Origin: Collinsella sp.
GTDB taxonomy: Bacteria > Actinomycetota > Coriobacteriia > Coriobacteriales > Coriobacteriaceae
Reading direction: 5' to 3'
DNA length: 7,277 nucleotides
Assembly: GCA_019419405.1 (NCBI GenBank)
Contig: DYAA01000037.1
Coordinates: 1-7,277, forward strand
A program made the translations under genes and the position numbers. The notes beneath the pieces are model-generated. The model searched no databases, was not told the origin of the DNA, and worked only from the letters and a program-made list of their open reading frames with translations. Of this stretch, positions 6,486 to 7,277 are shown piece by piece (positions within the stretch are counted from its first letter, which is position 1; each line of letters begins with the position of its first letter).

Positions 6486-6496
6486 CGTGTTAACAT
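6479..6496. promoter_or_regulatory. Operator-like palindrome (site B)
   Basis: TTGTTAACGTGTTAACAT contains a perfect 16-bp inverted repeat, TGTTAAC-GT-GTTAACA (6480-6495), typical of a site for a dimeric regulator. A near copy (site A) lies toward fabH. The central AACGTGTT resembles LacI/GntR-type operators only loosely. The fit to FapR, FabT or FadR sites that I remember is poor. Confidence 0.5.
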
Positions 6497-6500
6497 TAAA

Positions 6501-6517
6501 TTGTCCAAATGCGACAA
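6501..6517. repeat. Small inverted repeat TTGTC-N7-GACAA
   Basis: A perfect 5-bp inverted repeat with a 7-base centre lies five bases beyond site B in the divergent control region. It could be a further protein-binding site or chance in an A/T-richer stretch. Confidence 0.25.
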
Positions 6518-6568
6518 AGGCTTCACATTGAGTCTCTCTCGACACCATTGCGTTATTCACTTATTCAT

Positions 6569-6577
6569 TAAGGAGGT
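6569..6577 (+). promoter_or_regulatory. Ribosome binding site of birA
   Basis: TAAGGAGGT lies ten bases before the ATG at 6588, slightly long spacing but a near-complete anti-16S match. No other start codon fits it. A tandem TTATTCA repeat (6553-6559 and 6561-6567) lies immediately upstream; no clear birA promoter hexamers could be assigned. Confidence 0.7.
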
Positions 6578-6587
6578 AGCAGCCGTT

Positions 6588-7277
6588 ATGGATGCCAAAT
6601 TAACGATAGTCGACGTAACCGGATCGACCAACGATGACCTGCTCGAAGCAGGAAAACAGGGAGCGCCGCACGGCACAGGACTTGCCGCCCGGACTCAGAC
6701 AGCAGGACGCGGCCGACGGGGCCACAAGTGGGATTCAACCGCCGGCAATCTGTTACTCTCGATTGTCCTGCGTCCATGCGTTAATCCTGCGAAGTACTCT
6801 GGTCTTGCCGCCGTCAGCGGCCTAGCGGTGCTCGAGGCGCTCGAAAAGCAGGGTCTTGCAAACGAGATTGGCCTCAAATGGCCCAACGACCTGGTCGCGC
6901 GAGGACGCAAGCTCGGCGGCATTCTGGTCGAAGCCGCACGCGATAACGAAGGCAACCCCTTTGCGGTCTGTGGCATCGGCGTCAACGTGAACTATGTGCC
7001 CGCGGAGGTGCCCGATGGTGGCCTGCCGGCAATCGGTCTCTCGGACCTCAACGAGAACGTTCCCGCCGTCGATATGCTCCTCGATGAGGTCTATCACACC
7101 GTCGTAAACGCTGTAGACGCGTGGGCAGATCTGCTCAACGCCATGGAAGAAAACGCCGGACCGCTCGCGCCCGTCCACGGCGAATATGTCGCTCACCTCA
7201 ATTGGATTGGAAAGCACGTTATCGCCCGCTCCCCTGCCGGTGACGAGCTGGCGCGAGGCATCTTTAAAACCGTCGAT
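6588..7277 (+). CDS. birA: Biotin--[acetyl-CoA carboxylase] ligase BirA, group I (3' end beyond window)
   Basis: BirA activates biotin with ATP and attaches it to the lysine of biotin carrier proteins, here most likely Lys123 of AccB. The 230 codons present start directly with the catalytic domain: STNDDLLE (13-20), ARTQTAGRGRRGHKW (34-48) with the biotinyl-AMP-binding GRGRRG loop, LRP (61-63), LKWPNDLVARGRKLGGILVE (96-115), and GIGVNVNY (129-136). The last visible residues (GKHVIARSPAGDELARGIF) begin the small C-terminal SH3-like domain, so only its end is missing. There is no N-terminal helix-turn-helix, so this is a group I ligase that should not act as a DNA-binding repressor. It is divergent from the fab operon across 174 bp. 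No stop occurs before the window ends. Confidence 0.96.
   Translation, partial: MDAKLTIVDVTGSTNDDLLEAGKQGAPHGTGLAARTQTAGRGRRGHKWDSTAGNLLLSIVLRPCVNPAKYSGLAAVSGLAVLEALEKQGLANEIGLKWPNDLVARGRKLGGILVEAARDNEGNPFAVCGIGVNVNYVPAEVPDGGLPAIGLSDLNENVPAVDMLLDEVYHTVVNAVDAWADLLNAMEENAGPLAPVHGEYVAHLNWIGKHVIARSPAGDELARGIFKTVD

Noticed and set aside
6479..6496. BirA operator (biotin regulon box)
   Set aside because: The TTGTTAAC/GTTAACA halves recall Gram-positive biotin boxes, but those have a spacer of roughly 14-16 bases rather than 2, and this BirA has no DNA-binding domain.
6479..6496. Catabolite-control (cre) site
   Set aside because: TG and CA ends and a central CG are present, but the palindrome is 16 bp rather than 14 and breaks the cre consensus on the right half.
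6414..6560. N-terminal extension of FabH to an ATG at 6560
   Set aside because: The extra 49 residues match nothing in KAS III enzymes and cross the operator-like repeats; the start at 6413 has an excellent ribosome site and the family N-terminus.

Overview
This is a GC-rich bacterial window filled almost end to end by a type II fatty acid synthesis (FAS II) operon on the minus strand. A divergent biotin-protein ligase gene lies at the right edge. In transcription order (right to left) the operon reads fabH, acpP, fabK, fabD, fabG, fabF, accB, fabZ, accC, and accC runs off the left edge. All nine proteins were recognised from catalytic motifs and family-typical lengths, and all assigned genes appear intact.

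Layout: 6588-7277 (+) is birA, missing its 3' end. 6414-6587 is a 174-bp divergent control region that is richer in A/T than the genes and holds two near-identical 18-bp operator-like repeats. 5454-6413 is fabH. A 52-bp spacer follows, the largest gap in the operon. 5165-5401 is acpP, 4218-5162 fabK, 3304-4230 fabD (overlapping fabK), 2500-3273 fabG, 1213-2460 fabF, 736-1209 accB, 304-726 fabZ and 1-293 accC. Other gaps are a few to about 40 bp. Most genes have a clear Shine-Dalgarno sequence, several of them overlapping the end of the gene before. No RNA genes, CRISPR arrays, mobile elements or convincing terminators were seen.

How the genes work together: AccB (biotin carrier) and AccC (biotin carboxylase), with carboxyltransferase subunits presumably encoded beyond the left edge, make malonyl-CoA. 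FabD moves malonyl onto ACP (AcpP). FabH starts chains, FabF elongates them, FabG reduces the ketone, FabZ dehydrates, and FabK (the FMN enoyl reductase) completes each cycle. BirA attaches biotin to AccB, so the divergent gene serves the same pathway.

Organism: the gene order matches the fab operon of streptococci and clostridia, but base composition and codon use are those of a high-GC genome. A coriobacterial actinobacterium (Collinsella-like) is my best guess, at moderate confidence. I do not see an undescribed system here. The points most worth checking are the paired operator-like repeats, the strong TAG stop-codon bias (7 of 8 visible stops in the operon) and the lack of a fabT-type regulator upstream of fabH.
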